From Syntrophorhabdaceae bacterium (GTDB lineage Bacteria; Desulfobacterota; Syntrophorhabdia; Syntrophorhabdales; Syntrophorhabdaceae), in contig DATKMQ010000164.1 in assembly GCA_035541755.1 (NCBI GenBank), positions 1-39,234 of the forward strand: DNA of 39,234 nucleotides. The letters run 5' to 3'. This document shows positions 1-8,835 of this stretch, piece after piece. Each line of letters opens with the position of its first letter. The stretch's first letter is position 1. The position numbers were made by a program, and so were the translations under genes. The notes under the pieces were generated by a model that was not told the origin of the DNA, ran no database searches, and was given only the letters and a program-made list of their open reading frames with translations.

Positions 1-603
1 ATGGCAGACCTCATGGAAGACGAGGTCACGGCTGAGGTAAAAAAGCTCGTTGCATCAGGCGCAAGCCCCATGGACATCCTCGATGATGCAGGGCAAGCCA
101 TGGCGATCGTAGGAAAGAGGTTTGAGACAGGAGAGTACTTCATCCCGGATCTTATGATGGCAGGAGAGATTCTCAAAGGTATCTCGGAGATCGTCAAACC
201 CTTACTTGAGAAACAGGGCCCTCCGCAGAAGAAGGGAAAAGTACTCATCGGTACCGTGGCAGGAGACATCCACGATATCGGCACCGATATCGTTCAATTC
301 ATGCTCGATGTCTCGGGCTACGACGTTCTAAACATCGGCATCGATGTACCGGTTAACGTCTTCGTGGAAAAGATCAAAGAGTATCACCCCCAGGTGGTAG
401 GACTCTCCGGATTTCTCACCCTTGCGTTTGACTCCATGAAGAAGACAGTAGAGGCCATAGAACAGGCAGGGTTGAGAGACAAGATCAAGATCATGATCGG
501 CGGCGGTCAGATCGATGAAGAGATCCGAAAGTATGTGAAGGCCGATGCCTATGGTAAGGATGCCATGGCCGCGGTAACGCTCTGTAACGGATGGATACAG
601 TAA
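1..603 (+). CDS. Corrinoid (B12-binding) methyltransferase protein, possibly 5'-truncated
   Basis: This is the corrinoid carrier of a methyltransferase system; it accepts a methyl group on cobalt from one methyltransferase and hands it to another. An N-terminal helical cap (about residues 1-75, with GEYFIPDLMMAGEIL) is followed by a Rossmann-like B12 domain. The lower-ligand motif DxHxxG is seen as GDIHDIG with His91, and the later signatures GLSGFLT and IGGGQ are present. Family members are usually 205-220 residues with a few more N-terminal residues before the cap, so the ATG at base 1 may be internal and the gene may begin outside the window. It leads a same-strand operon with UroD-type and pterin-type methyltransferases and a RACo activator, which fits this role. 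The methyl donor cannot be read from this protein. Confidence 0.9.
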   Translation: MADLMEDEVTAEVKKLVASGASPMDILDDAGQAMAIVGKRFETGEYFIPDLMMAGEILKGISEIVKPLLEKQGPPQKKGKVLIGTVAGDIHDIGTDIVQFMLDVSGYDVLNIGIDVPVNVFVEKIKEYHPQVVGLSGFLTLAFDSMKKTVEAIEQAGLRDKIKIMIGGGQIDEEIRKYVKADAYGKDAMAAVTLCNGWIQ

Positions 604-653
604 AGAATCCATGCGTGTGCGTGATGAGTAAGGATGAGAGGTAAGAGGTCTTA

Positions 654-1904
654 ATGAAAAAGACGCCTCAGGAGCTATATCGGGAGCGTGAGAAGCGGGT
701 ACTCGATGCAACCCAGCTTAAGAAGCCTGATCGGGTTCCCATTATGGTCATGTTCGGCTTTTTTCCCGCACGCTACGTGGGCATGTCGGTAAAGGAGTTT
801 ATGTATGATCCCGACAAGCTCTGGAAGGCGCAATGGAAGGCGCTCACCGACTTTGCGCCGGATATGGACCAAAGCCCCTACGGCCTGCGTTTCTTGGGGC
901 CGCTACTTGATGCCCTTGATTTCAAACAGTTGCTCTGGTCCGGCCACGGCCTCACATCCGATCACAGCTACCAGTTCGTCGAGGGCGAATACATGTTGGC
1001 CGAGGAGTACGATCATTTTCTTTTAGATCCCTCTGACTTTATAGTGAGACGTTACTGGCCCCGCGTGTGCGGCGCACTCAAGGGACTCGAAAAACTAAGA
1101 CCCCTGCACAGCATCATTACCTACTATATGGGTTTTGGCACGGGACTCGCCCCGTTCAGTTTTCCCGAGGTGGAACAGGCGCTTGAGGCGTTAAAGAGGG
1201 CGGGACAGAAATCGGCTCAAATCGCCTCCTACGGCAGATTATACTCGGAAAAGGCCAAAGAAGCGGGGTTTCCACTTCAGTCGGGCGGGATCACGCAGGC
1301 ACCGTTTGATACGCTCGGCGATTTCTTTCGCGGTACAAAAGGGCTCATGACCGATATGTACCGGAGACCGGCCAAGGTGATTGCAGCCTGCGAAAAACTC
1401 CTTCCCATCATGCTCGAGATGGTCGTTGCCTCCACCAAAGCATCCAGTAATCCGCGGGTCTTCATCCCGCTGCACAAAGGGCTCGACGGCTTCATGTCGG
1501 AAGAGCAGTTCAAGAAATTCTTCTGGCCTACGCTTAAGGAGCTCATGATTGCGCTCATCGATCGTGGATTGACGCCATGTCCGTTGTGGGAAGGAAACTG
1601 TACGTCTCGCCTCAACATCATTAAAGACGTGCCTCAGGGCAAGGCTATCTACGCCTTTGAAGCGACCGATATGGCCCGGGCAAAACAAGTCCTGGGGGGC
1701 ACGGTGTGCATTCGTGGGAACGTTCCCCTCTCCATACTTGCCACGGGTACGCCCGAGGACGTAAGGGCATATTGCAAGAGATTGATAGATGTGGCCGGGA
1801 AAGACGGAGGATTTATTCTGGATGCCGCCGCAGCGCTCGATGATGCGAAGACAGAGAATGTAAGAGCAATGTTTGAGTTCACTAAGGAATACGGGGTCTA
1901 TTGA
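654..1904 (+). CDS. UroD-fold corrinoid methyltransferase-like protein
   Basis: A 416-residue member of the uroporphyrinogen decarboxylase fold family, which in this context works as a methyltransferase with the corrinoid protein encoded just upstream (50 nt gap, AAGAGG ribosome site). N-terminal [13 protein letters not shown] is typical of the family. In MtaA/MtbA relatives the zinc is held by an HxC pair and a late Cys (NPGCG). Here the equivalent segments read LWEGNC (near residues 308-313) and [10 protein letters not shown] (near 386-396), so the classical ligands look absent. It is longer than MtaA (about 340 residues), closer to the large anaerobe UroD-like proteins. It could be the methyl-donor-specific component or a diverged second transferase. 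Classical haem-pathway HemE is unlikely given the neighbours and divergence. Confidence 0.75.
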   Translation: MKKTPQELYREREKRVLDATQLKKPDRVPIMVMFGFFPARYVGMSVKEFMYDPDKLWKAQWKALTDFAPDMDQSPYGLRFLGPLLDALDFKQLLWSGHGLTSDHSYQFVEGEYMLAEEYDHFLLDPSDFIVRRYWPRVCGALKGLEKLRPLHSIITYYMGFGTGLAPFSFPEVEQALEALKRAGQKSAQIASYGRLYSEKAKEAGFPLQSGGITQAPFDTLGDFFRGTKGLMTDMYRRPAKVIAACEKLLPIMLEMVVASTKASSNPRVFIPLHKGLDGFMSEEQFKKFFWPTLKELMIALIDRGLTPCPLWEGNCTSRLNIIKDVPQGKAIYAFEATDMARAKQVLGGTVCIRGNVPLSILATGTPEDVRAYCKRLIDVAGKDGGFILDAAAALDDAKTENVRAMFEFTKEYGVY

Positions 1905-1990
1905 ACCCTGAAAAAGGGTCCTTAAGCCGCGCAAGGGGAGATGATCTTACGACCCGGCGGCAACGGCCCTTATATCCCGGGAGGTATAGA

Positions 1991-3751
1991 ATGTCTTACG
2001 ATGCAACCAAAATGGCAGACTGGCAGATTTCCGAAGCCGCCGAAAGCCAGATGAAATCCATATGGCAGCTCCAGGAGGAAATCGGCCTTACAAAAGATGA
2101 GATTATTCCCCACGGCAGGATTGGGAGGGTCAATTTTGCCGCGATCATGGAAAGGCTCAATAATAAACCTGACGGCAAATACATTGAAGTGACGGCCATT
2201 ACGCCGACACCCCTTGGCGAGGGAAAGACGACCACGTCCATGGGGCTCATTGAGGGTCTCGGTAAAAGGGGAAAGAGCGTGGGAGGCGCCATACGGCAGC
2301 CTTCTGGCGGGCCCACGATGAACGTCAAGGGGAGTGCCGCAGGGGGCGGTAACGCCCAGGCCATACCGCTCACGGAGTTCTCACTCGGCTTGACCGGTGA
2401 CATCAATAACATCATCAACGCCCATAATCTGGCCATGGTTGCCCTTACGTCGCGGATGCAGCATGAAAGGAATTACAACGACAAGGAACTTGCCATGCGA
2501 AAACTGCACCGTATCGGAATCGACGCCGGCAACGTCCAGATGGGGTGGGTCATGGACTTCTGCGCCCAGGCATTGCGCAGCATCGTCATCGGATTGGGCG
2601 GCAGGATGAATGGGTTTACCATGGAGTCCCGATTTGATATCGCGGTGAGTTCAGAGTTGATGGCCATTCTCTCTATCGCAAAGGATCTGAAAGACCTGCG
2701 CCAGAGGATCGGTAAGATAACGGTGGCGTACGACTACAAAGGAAGGCCTGTTACGACCGAGGACCTGGAAGTCGCCGGAGCCATGACCGCCTTCATGCGG
2801 GAGAGCATCAACCCGACGTTGCTTCAGACTATAGAAGGACAGCCGGTGCTCGTTCATGCAGGACCATTTGCCAATATAGCCATCGGTCAGTCATCGATTA
2901 TCGCGGACCGCGTGGGACTTAAACTCTTCGATTACCATGTGACGGAAAGCGGGTTCGCTGCAGATATCGGTTTCGAGAAATTCTGGAACGTGAAGTGCAG
3001 GATCAGCGGGCTTACCCCGAACGTCTCGGTCATCACCGCCACCATCAGGGCATTGAAGATGCACGGCGGCGGCCCGAGGGTTGCGCCGGGCATACCGCTT
3101 GCGCCTGAATATACACAGGAGAACCTGGCCCTGCTGGAGAAGGGGGTCGCGAATCTTATCCATCACATCCGCACGGTAAAACTCTCCGGTATGACACCTG
3201 TCGTCTGTATCAACAGCTTTTCCACGGATACGAAAGAAGAGATTGCCCTCGTGCGCAGGTTCGCCGAGGCTGAAGGGGCGCGCGTAGCAGTATCGGAGCA
3301 CTGGCTCAAAGGCGGTGACGGGGCCCTGGAGCTTGCTGATGCGGTTATCGATGCGTGTGAAGAAAAGACGGATTTCAAGTTCCTCTATCCTTTGGAGATG
3401 CCGCTTAAGGAGAGGGTCGATCTCATTGCCCAAAAGGTCTACGGGGCCGGCTCCGTGTTGTGGATCCCCGACGCAGAGGTCAAACTCAATCGCCTTCAGG
3501 CCGATCCTGATAAACGCGACTATTTCACCATGATGGTCAAGACTCATCTCAGTCTGTCTCATGACCCTGAACTCAAGGGGGTGCCCAAGGATTGGAGATT
3601 ACCGGTCAGGGATATTCTCGTGTTCACGGGCGCAAAATTCCTCTGTCCGGTCACCGGCGCAATAAGCCTCATGCCCGGCACAGGCTCGGACCCCGCATTC
3701 AGACGGATAGACGTAAACACGGAAACGGGCAAGGTTACGGGGCTATTCTAA
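1991..3751 (+). CDS. fhs: Formate-tetrahydrofolate ligase
   Basis: ATP-dependent ligation of formate to tetrahydrofolate giving 10-formyl-THF, in the methyl branch of the Wood-Ljungdahl or C1-folate pathway; cytoplasmic. The product is 586 residues. The nucleotide-binding loop [14 protein letters not shown] (near residue 73) and the glycine-rich [17 protein letters not shown] segment are diagnostic. The reading frame is open up to 1901, but the ATG at 1991 is preferred: it has GGGAGGT five bases upstream and the following [13 protein letters not shown] is the normal start of the long deltaproteobacterial form. The upstream in-frame stretch is low-complexity and overlaps the previous gene. It is followed by folD, the next enzyme of the pathway. 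Confidence 0.96.
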   Translation: MSYDATKMADWQISEAAESQMKSIWQLQEEIGLTKDEIIPHGRIGRVNFAAIMERLNNKPDGKYIEVTAITPTPLGEGKTTTSMGLIEGLGKRGKSVGGAIRQPSGGPTMNVKGSAAGGGNAQAIPLTEFSLGLTGDINNIINAHNLAMVALTSRMQHERNYNDKELAMRKLHRIGIDAGNVQMGWVMDFCAQALRSIVIGLGGRMNGFTMESRFDIAVSSELMAILSIAKDLKDLRQRIGKITVAYDYKGRPVTTEDLEVAGAMTAFMRESINPTLLQTIEGQPVLVHAGPFANIAIGQSSIIADRVGLKLFDYHVTESGFAADIGFEKFWNVKCRISGLTPNVSVITATIRALKMHGGGPRVAPGIPLAPEYTQENLALLEKGVANLIHHIRTVKLSGMTPVVCINSFSTDTKEEIALVRRFAEAEGARVAVSEHWLKGGDGALELADAVIDACEEKTDFKFLYPLEMPLKERVDLIAQKVYGAGSVLWIPDAEVKLNRLQADPDKRDYFTMMVKTHLSLSHDPELKGVPKDWRLPVRDILVFTGAKFLCPVTGAISLMPGTGSDPAFRRIDVNTETGKVTGLF

Positions 3752-3814
3752 GCCCGCTCCTGCACAACCGCGTGAGTTTGTGTTAAGCTATAAAAAAACA
3801 AAAAAGGGGTGCTA

Positions 3815-4687
3815 ATGTCGGCCAGAATAATAAGCGGAACAGAGATCGCTTCTCAAATAAGGGAAGAGATAAGAACGGAAACGATGCGTCTTAGAGAAGA
3901 ACGGGGTATCACACCGGGTCTTGTGACGATTATCGTGGGCAAGAACCCGGCATCCGTAAGCTACGTCACGGGAAAACAGAAGACCGCCAAGGAACTCGGC
4001 TTCTATTCCGTGCAGGAGGACGTGCCGGAGGAGGCATCAGAGGCGACCCTCCTTGAACTCATTGCCGGATACAACGGCGATCCGAAGATCCACGGTATCC
4101 TCGTTCAGTTACCTCTGCCACGCCACATCAACGAAACGAGAGTGCTCTACGCCATCGATCCGGATAAAGACGTAGACGGCTTCCATCCGGTGAATGTAGG
4201 AAGGCTCATGATCGGTGACGCCAAGTTCTATCCCTGCACACCCTACGGGATACAGCAGATGCTCATACGAAGCGGCGTTACCATCGACGGTGCGGAGGTC
4301 GTTGTCGTAGGCAGAAGCAATCTTGTGGGGAAGCCCATTTCCATGATGCTTGTCCAGAAAGCGAGTGGTGCAAACGCCACGGTCACCATGTGCCATACGG
4401 GCACAAGAGATATAGCCGCGCACACAAGGCGGGCCGATATCCTGATCGTAGCGGCAGGCAGGCCGAAAGCCATCACCGCCGATATGGTAAAGCAGGGGGC
4501 GGTAGTTATCGATGTGGGGGTGAATCGGATCGGTATGACGCCGGAAGGAAAGGCCAAACTCTGCGGCGATGTGGATTTTGAGGCGGTGAAGGAAAAGGCA
4601 TCGGTGATCACGCCCGTTCCGGGTGGCGTGGGACCCATGACCATAACCATGCTCATGCAGAACACGCTCAGGGCAGCTAAGTCGTAG
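3815..4687 (+). CDS. folD: Bifunctional methylene-THF dehydrogenase / methenyl-THF cyclohydrolase
   Basis: Interconverts 10-formyl-, methenyl- and methylene-THF using NAD(P). The 290-residue product has the catalytic Tyr50-xxx-Lys54 in SYVTGKQKTAKELGF, QLPLP, DVDGFHPVN, the dinucleotide-binding VVGRSNLVGKPISMML, and the C-terminal TPVPGGVGPMT. An in-frame GTG lies 6 bases upstream at 3809, but the ATG at 3815 is preferred with AAAAGGGG ahead of it. It sits between fhs and a methyltetrahydrofolate methyltransferase-like gene, so the operon spans formyl- to methylene-THF chemistry. MetF (methylene-THF reductase), needed to reach methyl-THF, is not in the window. Confidence 0.96.
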   Translation: MSARIISGTEIASQIREEIRTETMRLREERGITPGLVTIIVGKNPASVSYVTGKQKTAKELGFYSVQEDVPEEASEATLLELIAGYNGDPKIHGILVQLPLPRHINETRVLYAIDPDKDVDGFHPVNVGRLMIGDAKFYPCTPYGIQQMLIRSGVTIDGAEVVVVGRSNLVGKPISMMLVQKASGANATVTMCHTGTRDIAAHTRRADILIVAAGRPKAITADMVKQGAVVIDVGVNRIGMTPEGKAKLCGDVDFEAVKEKASVITPVPGGVGPMTITMLMQNTLRAAKS

Positions 4688-4738
4688 AGCGATGAATGCT
4701 CCGTGTCTTAAGCGTTCAAGATTTTTTGAGGAGGTTAC

Positions 4739-5587
4739 ATGGAAACGCGAGTAGTAAGCGCTAAGGGTAAAGAGGTTATCATCTCCGATAATCTGCCCAC
4801 CGTCCTTATCGGGGAGCGGATAAACCCGTTCGGCAAGGGTCCCATCAAACAGGGAATGGTAACGGGCGATATGGGGCCTATCGCCAAAATGGCGGTGGAA
4901 CAGGTGCGCGACGGGGCTGATATCCTCATCATCAGCGTGGCCGCCTTCGGCGTGGATGAGGGCGTTATCCTCCCAAAAGCTGCCGCGGCGGTTATGGAGG
5001 TTGTGGATGTGCCCCTGTGCCTGGAGAGCAGAAATCCGGCGGCGCTCGAAGCTACTTTGAAGCTTGGATGCGGCAAGCCCATTATCAGTTCCGTAACCGG
5101 TGAAAAAGAACACCTCGATGCCCTCCTTCCGCTGGTAAAGAAATATGATACCTCGCTTGAAATCATAGCATCCGATGCAGCGGGCATACCGAATAACGCT
5201 GCGAAAAGGCTCGAAATCCTCACCTCCATTGTGGAGCAGGCAGGACAATTTGGCATCGGAGCGGACAGACTGATAGCCGACTGCATAGCAGAATCGAGCG
5301 CCGTAAACAGTGCCGCGGCGCTGCTCACGGTCGAGACCATGCACACGGTAAAGCGGGCGCTTTCGTTGAACCTCGTGCTCGGGGCAAGCAACGTCTCTTT
5401 CGGTTTGCCCGAAAGGCCGGTGATCAATGCCGTCTTTCTTTCACTCGCAATTCAGGCCGGGCTCAACTGTGCCATAGTGAATGCGGCAAAGATGAAGCCC
5501 TATATCATGGCTACCGATCTCTTATTGGGCCGGGACGCGAGAGCACGCCGCTATACCACCTATTACAGAAAGATGAAAAGTGCGTGA
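4739..5587 (+). CDS. MtrH/AcsE-like methyltetrahydrofolate:corrinoid methyltransferase, diverged pocket
   Basis: A 282-residue pterin-binding TIM-barrel protein related to AcsE, MtrH and MtvA, which exchange methyl between tetrahydropterin and a corrinoid protein. GERINPFGKG at the start, ISSVTGEKE, and the strongly conserved GASNVSFGLPERP (Asn218) support the family. Several residues that normally line the pterin site differ: the usual LDxNVG reads LIISVA (residues 63-68), the usual C(I/L)DS reads CLES (Glu96), and the usual INS reads ISS (Ser117). Asp181 (ADC) and Asn218 are kept. It has a strong GAGGAGG ribosome site and overlaps the next gene. It probably serves the corrinoid protein at the start of the operon, but altered substrate or weak activity is possible. 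Confidence 0.8.
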   Translation: METRVVSAKGKEVIISDNLPTVLIGERINPFGKGPIKQGMVTGDMGPIAKMAVEQVRDGADILIISVAAFGVDEGVILPKAAAAVMEVVDVPLCLESRNPAALEATLKLGCGKPIISSVTGEKEHLDALLPLVKKYDTSLEIIASDAAGIPNNAAKRLEILTSIVEQAGQFGIGADRLIADCIAESSAVNSAAALLTVETMHTVKRALSLNLVLGASNVSFGLPERPVINAVFLSLAIQAGLNCAIVNAAKMKPYIMATDLLLGRDARARRYTTYYRKMKSA

Positions 5588-6440
5588 GCACCGTGAAACT
5601 GTCATTAATGCCCTGAGTCACAAACCCGTGGCGTTCGTGCCCCGGGGAGAGCTCTTTATCCGAAGCGATTTCCTCGATAGATACTTCGGGGGCGTGAGTG
5701 GGGGATTCATAGGACAATTAGAGGCGGCGGCGAGCGGATTGGGACTGTCTCTCGTTGGGATAGACCTAAGCGGGGAGTCATCCCGTTCGTTTTTGTCGCG
5801 AAAGGCGTATCAACCCCTTAAGGACTACTTTCTCACGGGCGCAACGAACGGCCCCGTCTCCCGTTTGATCGAAGCGTATGGATTCCGTGACGCAATGTTG
5901 AGTCTACGAAAGAAGCCTGATCTCTTCCGGGAAATGGCCGCCCGGTTTCTTAAGGAAGCGAGAGATACGGTGCGAATGGCTGTGAATAATGGTTTTTCCG
6001 CCATGGCCATGGCCGATGATATAGCCGGCAATAATGGACTTCTTTTCTCGTCCGGTCATTTCGCTGAGCTCATACTGCCTGTGTATCGTGATTATGCAGC
6101 CATCGTGCGTGAGCAGGGACTTTTTCCGTTTATCCATTCTGACGGCGACATGAAGGCGGTCATTCACCTTATCGCCGGTGCGGGCTATGACTGTCTACAT
6201 CCGGTGGATGCGCAGGCCAGGATGGACCTTGCCGAATTACTCGAAACATTCGGTAAGCACATCTCGTTCATGGGACATATTGACTTGCTTGCCTGGAGTG
6301 TAGCGCATATCAGTGACGAGGTTCACCGCGCCGAAGAAGAATTCAAACACGGGGGTCTCATCCTCGGCACCACGGGAAGCATTCCGGCTGACATACCGGA
6401 AGAGAAACTGCGCGCCTTTTATCCCTTGTGGGAAGGGTAG
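5580..6440 (+). CDS. Second UroD-fold methyltransferase-like protein
   Basis: A 286-residue uroporphyrinogen decarboxylase-fold protein. The N-terminus REHRETVINALSHKPVAFVPRGE is the usual UroD-family opening, and FIHSDGDMKAVIHLI (about residues 184-198) occupies the place of the metal/substrate motif in corrinoid methyltransferases of this fold. FMGHIDLLAW and the ending GLILGTTGSIPADIPEEKLRAF match the family. It starts with GTG and overlaps the pterin methyltransferase gene by 8 bases, so the two are likely translated together. It is short for the family (usually 330-400). A role in methyl transfer with the neighbouring corrinoid protein is an inference from context. The motif differs from that of the larger UroD-like protein at 654, suggesting a different substrate. 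Confidence 0.7.
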   Translation: MREHRETVINALSHKPVAFVPRGELFIRSDFLDRYFGGVSGGFIGQLEAAASGLGLSLVGIDLSGESSRSFLSRKAYQPLKDYFLTGATNGPVSRLIEAYGFRDAMLSLRKKPDLFREMAARFLKEARDTVRMAVNNGFSAMAMADDIAGNNGLLFSSGHFAELILPVYRDYAAIVREQGLFPFIHSDGDMKAVIHLIAGAGYDCLHPVDAQARMDLAELLETFGKHISFMGHIDLLAWSVAHISDEVHRAEEEFKHGGLILGTTGSIPADIPEEKLRAFYPLWEG

Positions 6441-6450
6441 GGGTATCTTC

Positions 6451-8301
6451 ATGAACAAGGTCAGGGTTACTTTCGCACCGTCCTTCAAAGAGGTCGCCAT
6501 AGAGGAGGGGAAGACCATCCTGGAAGCGGCACGTGTTGCCGGCGTCTATATCGATTCGCAGTGTAACGGCAAGGGCAGGTGCGGCAAATGCAGAATCCGC
6601 GTGGCTCAAGGCGGTGTCACTCCTCTTGTCGATCATGAAGCTCAGTTTGTGAGCCCCTCGGATAGAGAAGCCGGATATCGGCTTGCCTGCATGGCTCGCG
6701 TCTTGGGTGACGTGACGGTCTTCGTGGCAGATGAGAACCTCCTCACATCGTCAGCCGCAAACAAGGTCTTTTCAAAGAGAACCAAAAAACTCAATCCTGC
6801 CGTAAAGAGTTACGTAATTGACTTGACGAGGGAAGGAAATGGCGGGCACATCTTATTTCAAGACGTGGTAAGACACCTTGCCTTGAAACACGGTCTTCAT
6901 GACCTCACAACAGAGGTGGACTGGCCGGGCGAGATTGCGAAAGATACGAGAAAAATAACGATCTTCGTATGGATGGACAAAGAGGTGATCGCGGTAGAGA
7001 GGGGAGAAGATGAGCGCGCCCTAGGAGTTGCACTTGACGTGGGTACAACCACGCTCGCGCTTTATCTGTGCGACTTAAAGAGTGGCAATATCATTGCGAG
7101 CGGTTCGGTTACCAACCCCCAGGTGCTCTTTGGTACGGACATCATGTCACGCATCGCTTACTCTGTTGACCACCCCGTTACAGGTCTCAAAAGGATGCGG
7201 GAGGAACTCATCCGCTCGATCAATGTGGTGATAGAGCGGATGTTACGGGCGAGCGGTTTTAAGCCCCACCAGATCCTCGACGCGACCGTTGTCGGTAACA
7301 CGGTGATGCACCACATCTTCTTAGGCATCGCCCCTGACAAACTGGGGCTCTGGCCGTTTGAACCCTCTGTCACCTCCTCCGTGGATGTGCGAGCCCGCCA
7401 CCTGGGGCTTGCGATGAACCCTTATGCTTACGTCCACGTGCTTCCCGTGGAAGCGGGCTTTGTGGGGGCGGATAACGTAGGGGTTCTGCTCTCCGAAGAG
7501 CCCTACAATCACGACGAGATATCTCTCATCATAGATTTGGGCACAAATGGCGAACTCGTACTCGGTAACAGGGAACGCCTCATGTCCTGTTCCTGCGCCA
7601 CGGGCCCCGCCTTTGAGGGCGCCGAGATATCCTCGGGCATGCGGGCAACGGCGGGCGCCATAGAAAAGATACGCCTCAACCCGGCCACGAACGGGATCGA
7701 TTACGCGGTGATCGGGAGAAGAGGGTGGGCGAGCGAGCACACACGTGGAAAGTTAAAACCGGTGGGCATGTGCGGCTCGGCCATCTTAGACGGTGTCGCA
7801 CTTCTTTCCAAAACGGGGATCATAGGCAAGAATGGGGCCTTTACTAACGCAGCCGGCATAGAAGGACTGAGAACAGGGCCTACGGGCATTAAAGAATTTC
7901 TGTTCGTGCCGGGCAGTCAAACGGGCACAGGCCGTGACATTGTCCTCACTCAGAAGGACATCCGCCAGATACAGCTCGCCAAGGCGGCACTCCATGGCGG
8001 CTGCAAGGTCCTCATGCGCCATTTCAAACTTGATTCCATTGAGCGGATCGTGATCGCCGGCGCCTTCGGCCTTCATATCGACAAAAAGAACGCGCTCATC
8101 ATAGGACTCTTTCCTGATTGCCCGGTCGAAAACATCCTGGTCGTGGGAAATGCGGCGGGACACGGGGCATATCTGGCGCTCGTCGATCGGGACAAGAGGC
8201 AAGAGGCCGACTGGATAGCACGCAGGGTTGAGCATATAGAGCTGGCGCTGGAAAAGGAGTTTCAGCGTGAGTTTATTAAGGCCCTTTCCTTTCCAGGATA
8301 G
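6451..8301 (+). CDS. RACo-type corrinoid reductive activator (2Fe-2S / ASKHA ATPase, DUF4445)
   Basis: Rescues the corrinoid protein when cobalt oxidises to the inactive Co(II) state, using an electron from its iron-sulfur cluster and ATP. The 616-residue product has an N-terminal plant-type ferredoxin domain with Cys38-x5-Cys44-x2-Cys47 and Cys80. A linker follows, then a large actin-like domain with VALDVGTTTLALYL, LIIDLGTNGELVLG, CATGPAFEGAEI and VIAGAFGLHID. The frame is open from 6313, but ATG 6451 is chosen: the earlier part overlaps the UroD gene and the ferredoxin domain begins directly with MNKVRVTFAP; GGGTAGGGGT lies just upstream. As the last gene of the operon it completes a self-contained corrinoid methyl-transfer module. 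Confidence 0.92.
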   Translation: MNKVRVTFAPSFKEVAIEEGKTILEAARVAGVYIDSQCNGKGRCGKCRIRVAQGGVTPLVDHEAQFVSPSDREAGYRLACMARVLGDVTVFVADENLLTSSAANKVFSKRTKKLNPAVKSYVIDLTREGNGGHILFQDVVRHLALKHGLHDLTTEVDWPGEIAKDTRKITIFVWMDKEVIAVERGEDERALGVALDVGTTTLALYLCDLKSGNIIASGSVTNPQVLFGTDIMSRIAYSVDHPVTGLKRMREELIRSINVVIERMLRASGFKPHQILDATVVGNTVMHHIFLGIAPDKLGLWPFEPSVTSSVDVRARHLGLAMNPYAYVHVLPVEAGFVGADNVGVLLSEEPYNHDEISLIIDLGTNGELVLGNRERLMSCSCATGPAFEGAEISSGMRATAGAIEKIRLNPATNGIDYAVIGRRGWASEHTRGKLKPVGMCGSAILDGVALLSKTGIIGKNGAFTNAAGIEGLRTGPTGIKEFLFVPGSQTGTGRDIVLTQKDIRQIQLAKAALHGGCKVLMRHFKLDSIERIVIAGAFGLHIDKKNALIIGLFPDCPVENILVVGNAAGHGAYLALVDRDKRQEADWIARRVEHIELALEKEFQREFIKALSFPG

Positions 8302-8401
8302 TATGGGGTGGAGGCCGAAGGGCTTTTCGCGCCTGACTTTGTCAATCTGCGGGCATTCATTCTTCGACGCACATGCAAATCATTTTTGGAAATTGATGTC
8401 T

Positions 8402-8431
8402 TTGACCATTTCCCGGAATTGATAATAGAAT
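8402..8431 (+). promoter_or_regulatory. Probable sigma70 promoter for the selenoprotein gene
   Basis: TTGACC at 8402-8407, an 18-base spacer, and TAGAAT at 8426-8431 (5 of 6 matches to the -10 consensus), in an AT-rich stretch that also contains TATAATAATATA. It would start transcription near 8438 and give a leader of about 130 bases before the selenoprotein ATG. Confidence 0.5.
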
Positions 8432-8447
8432 ATAATAATATATAAAA

Positions 8448-8516
8448 GGCTCACGTTCAGTGTCGGGTACACTTCCCGTAGCCTGCAGGAATCCCTTGCA
8501 ACAGGGCTTAGCTTCC
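8448..8516 (+). other. Folded 5' leader of the selenoprotein mRNA (two stacked stem-loops)
   Basis: Two nested stem-loops can be drawn by eye. The first pairs GGCTcACG (8448-8455) with CGTAGCC (8477-8483) and encloses GTGT-CGGGT-ACAC (8460-8472). The second pairs GGAA (8488-8491) with TTCC (8513-8516) around CCCT-TGCAAC-AGGG (8493-8506). It does not match any riboswitch class I can recall (c-di-GMP, cobalamin, SAM, TPP, glycine and fluoride were considered). It may be a leader regulatory RNA or chance folding. Confidence 0.35.
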
Positions 8517-8568
8517 GGTATGGTTCTTGGCGGATGACTCCATGATTGTTTGAATTGAAGGAGGGGCT

Positions 8569-8805
8569 ATGAATATTTCTATTGAGTATTGCGTTGCCTG
8601 AAACTTTCTTCCTCAGGCTTCCCGTGTGGAAGCAGAGTTAAAGATGAGCTATCCCAAATCAACTATCATATTGATCCAGGGCGCAGGCGGCGTCTTCGAT
8701 GTGAAATGCGACGGCAAGCTGATCTACTCCAAACAGCATATCGAAGGGCGAAGATTTCCCCAACAAGGGGAAATCACGAAATTGGTTGAATCAGAGATCG
8801 GCTAA
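8569..8805 (+). CDS. SelW/Rdx-family selenoprotein with in-frame TGA (Sec11)
   Basis: A 78-residue thioredoxin-fold protein of the SelT/SelW/SelH (Rdx) family, found by reading through the TGA at 8599-8601 as selenocysteine. It begins MNISIEYCVAU, giving the redox motif Cys8-x-x-Sec11 right after the first beta strand as in SelW, and continues with the family signature QGAGGVFDVKCDGKLIYSK and GRRFPQQGEI before TAA. The start has a strong AAGGAGGGG ribosome site at 8558-8566. Standard calling ends after 10 codons at the TGA or shifts to a wrong frame (8589-8789). A SECIS-like hairpin follows the TGA at the correct distance. The likely role is a small thiol/selenol redox protein; its partner is unknown. 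The selenocysteine machinery (SelA, SelB, SelC, SelD) is not in the window. Confidence 0.9.
8599..8633 (+). promoter_or_regulatory. Bacterial SECIS element (selenocysteine insertion)
   Basis: Directly downstream of the TGA, GCTTCC (8617-8622) pairs perfectly with GGAAGC (8628-8633), leaving the 5-base loop CGTGT. The loop starts 22 bases after the TGA and has a G among its first two bases. Both properties agree with known bacterial SECIS elements, where SelB binds an apical GU-containing loop located roughly 16-37 bases from the UGA. Confidence 0.8.
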
Positions 8806-8835
8806 GGCGCGGAGCCATTGAGACCGGCTGGTGTA

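Noticed and set aside
1239-1934. 231-codon antisense frame opposite the first UroD-type gene
   Set aside because: Shadow of a well-supported gene, with no motif or ribosome site.
4109-5344. 411-codon antisense frame opposite folD and the pterin methyltransferase gene
   Set aside because: The plus strand encodes two unmistakable enzymes here; the antisense product has shadow-type composition and no motif.
8448-8560. tRNA gene or known riboswitch upstream of the selenoprotein
   Set aside because: No cloverleaf or T-loop, and none of the conserved cores of c-di-GMP, cobalamin, SAM, TPP, glycine or fluoride riboswitches could be found.
8589-8789. Open reading frame of 66 codons overlapping the selenoprotein
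   Set aside because: It is in a different frame, gives an Arg-rich product without family likeness, and exists only because the real gene is interrupted by TGA(Sec).
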